A DNA stretch of 64,000 bases, taken from assembly GCF_027244095.1 (NCBI RefSeq), contig NC_069669.1:5606501-5670500 (forward strand), in the 5' to 3' direction. How positions within the stretch are numbered: position 1 is the first letter of the stretch; each line of letters opens with the position of its first letter. The stretch is from Hemicordylus capensis. Lineage: Eukaryota; Chordata; Lepidosauria; Squamata; Cordylidae. The translations under genes and the position numbers were made by a program. Of the stretch, positions 62,800-64,000 are shown in pieces. The notes under the pieces were generated by a model. The model was not told the DNA's origin. It did no database searches and saw nothing but the letters and a program-made list of their open reading frames with translations.

Positions 62800-63692
62800 A
62801 TGCCCCTGTCCGCCGCCGACAAAGCCAACGTGAAGGCCGTCTGGAGCCATGTGAGCAGCCATCCCGAGGCCTTCGGCGCCGAGTGCCTGAACAGGTGAGC
62901 CCGCCCTGCCGCCGGGGCTGCGTCCTGCAGCCCCGCCGGTGCCCCCCCCGGGCTGCAGCAGCCTGCCCTCCTGCCCCGACGGCGCCTGCCTGACCGCCTG
63001 CTCCTTCTCTCTCCCCCGCACAGGCTGTTCGCCTCCAACCCCTCCACCAAGACCTACTTCGCCCACATGGACACCAGCCCTGACTCGGCCGACGTCAAGA
63101 AGCAGGGCAAGAAGATCATCGACGCGCTCACCCTCGCCGTCAACCACATGGACGACCTGCACAGCGCCCTCGGCCCGCTGAGCGAGCTGCACGCTCAGAA
63201 GCTGCGGGTGGACCCCACCAACTTTGGGGTGAGTCGCCTCTCTCCCGCCCGGGGCCAAGCGTTGCCGCTGCCCTCTGCACTGGCGTCCCCGGAGGGCGCG
63301 GGGCGGGGGCGGTGTTCCTGGCCGTTCTGCTGCTGCTGGCTCCGTCTGGCTGGACGACGCTCCCTTGTCCGCCTTCGCTGCCTGCCTGCCTCCCCCCCCC
63401 CCAGCAGACAGTCCGGCAGTCGCTCTGGGGCCAAGCCTAGACGGCGCGGGTGGGGGGGGCATTCGTGGCCGTCCTGCTGCTGCTGGCCCCGTAGGGCGGA
63501 GAGGCGCCCCGGTGCTCCCCCACCTCTGACGCCTCCGCCCCTCTTCCTCCCCCCCCCCGCCAGTTACTGAACCACAACATCCTGGTGACCATCGCCGTCC
63601 ACAACGGAGGTCCCCTCAAGCCCGAGCTGCAGGTCTCCTGCGACAAGTTCCTCACCCAGGTGTCCAAAGAGCTGACCTGCAGGTACCGCTAA
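62800..63692 (+). CDS. HBAA: Alpha-A globin, 141-residue chain, three exons, distal His replaced by Gln
   Basis: Major adult alpha subunit of haemoglobin in red cells. Exons 62800-62894 (95 nt), 63024-63228 (205), 63564-63692 (129): 142 codons plus TAA, GT-AG introns. [23 protein letters not shown] and especially HNGGPLKPE identify squamate alpha-A. Proximal His87 (ELHAQK), Phe43, His45, Phe98, Tyr140 and Arg141 are kept. Unusual residues: Gln58 instead of distal His (KKQGKK, codon CAG 63103-63105), Pro at position 1 instead of Val, Asn36 for Phe, Met46 for Phe, Thr48 for Leu, Asn104 for Cys. The reading frame, splice sites, TATA and poly(A) signal are all intact, so this is not an obvious pseudogene, but the heme-pocket changes suggest a specialised or relaxed paralogue. 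It could be one of several alpha-A copies continuing to the right. Confidence 0.93.
63229..63563. repeat. alpha-A intron 2 with an internal tandem duplication
   Basis: GGGGCCAAGC (about 63251 and 63428) followed by TTCCTGGCCGTTCTGCTGCT (63313) or TTCGTGGCCGTCCTGCTGCT (63462) and GCTGGCYCCG indicates two diverged copies of a roughly 150-175 bp unit. Confidence 0.6.
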
Positions 63693-63805
63693 GCGGAAGG
63701 AGAGCGCCCCGCCGGAACCGCCGCGCCCGACATCGACGCCTCCCTACCTACCCTCCGTCTCCGACACCAGCAGCAGCCGCAGCAATCCGCGCCCCAGTCG
63801 GCTGC

Positions 63806-63811
63806 AATAAA
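63806..63811 (+). terminator. HBAA: alpha-A poly(A) signal AATAAA
   Basis: AATAAA 114 nt after the stop, followed by a T/G-rich stretch. The remaining 190 bp of the window to 64000 hold no recognised feature. Confidence 0.88.
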
Positions 63812-64000
63812 CTTGTTGGCCTCTGATGCGCGGCTCTCTGGCGTCTCTTTGGGCTGCGGGTGGGGTCAGGGGAGGGGAGGGGAGTCGGCCTACAAGCCTG
63901 GCCAGCCTCGGCCCCCTCGAACTGGTCCCCTCGGCGCGGAAAGGGCCTGGAGGAGCGCTCCCACCACCACCACGCCAGGGCAGACCAGCCCGCTTCTTCT

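Noticed and set aside
62497-63462. 321-codon minus-strand open frame over alpha-A globin
   Set aside because: Same reason: antisense to a GC-rich globin gene.
62800-63692. alpha-A copy as a pseudogene
   Set aside because: Despite unusual heme-pocket residues, start, stop, all four splice sites, exon sizes, TATA and poly(A) signal are intact.

Overview
This window is vertebrate genomic DNA and almost certainly comes from a squamate reptile. It holds the conserved flank and proximal part of the alpha-globin locus in the amniote gene order: RHBDF1 (minus) - MPG (plus) - NPRL3 (minus) - alpha-D globin (plus) - alpha-A globin (plus). The evidence for a squamate is the alpha-A chain, whose third exon carries the HNGGPLKPE stretch I know from snake and lizard alpha-A chains, together with a BovB fragment, Sauria-type and MIR-like SINEs with LINE tails, and many palindromic hAT MITEs. 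All genes are intron-containing; exon limits were set by splice sites, reading phase and remembered human or chicken proteins, and no database search was possible.

Layout: 1-8.4 kb holds six coding exons of RHBDF1 (iRhom1 N-terminal cytoplasmic part; the rest of the gene lies left of the window). 8.4-17.7 kb is its long 5' intron, ending at a CpG island (17.0-18.3 kb) with a probable noncoding first exon. 18.3-24.8 kb is intergenic and repeat-rich. MPG (DNA 3-methyladenine glycosylase) runs from a CpG island at 24.8-25.3 kb to a poly(A) signal at 29.03 kb and is tail to tail with NPRL3 (GATOR1 subunit), whose 14 coding exons encode 569 residues between 49.25 and 30.72 kb. The intron between the fourth and fifth NPRL3 coding exons holds a compact cluster of NF-E2/MARE, GATA and CACCC motifs at about 38.86-39.15 kb, the position and motif content expected of the major alpha-globin enhancer (MCS-R2/HS-40). 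Alpha-D globin (52.50-53.24 kb) and alpha-A globin (62.80-63.69 kb) follow, each complete with three exons, a TATA box and a poly(A) signal, inside GC-rich islands.

How it works together: RHBDF1, MPG and NPRL3 are housekeeping genes. The candidate NPRL3-intronic enhancer would act on the two globin promoters about 14 and 24 kb away; the two globins supply the alpha-type chains of haemoglobin. No embryonic alpha (pi/zeta) gene was recognised between NPRL3 and alpha-D.

Points of most interest: alpha-A has glutamine instead of the distal histidine (E7, residue 58); alpha-D intron 2 uses a GC donor; a very abundant ~300-bp repeat is a 5S-rRNA-derived SINE; several hAT elements have visible 8-bp target duplications; a BovB copy sits inside a MITE with a 10-bp duplication; and there are several long hairpins, one with ~73-bp arms next to RHBDF1 coding exon 1. 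I found no operon, CRISPR, tRNA gene, LTR retrovirus or other recognisably novel protein system.
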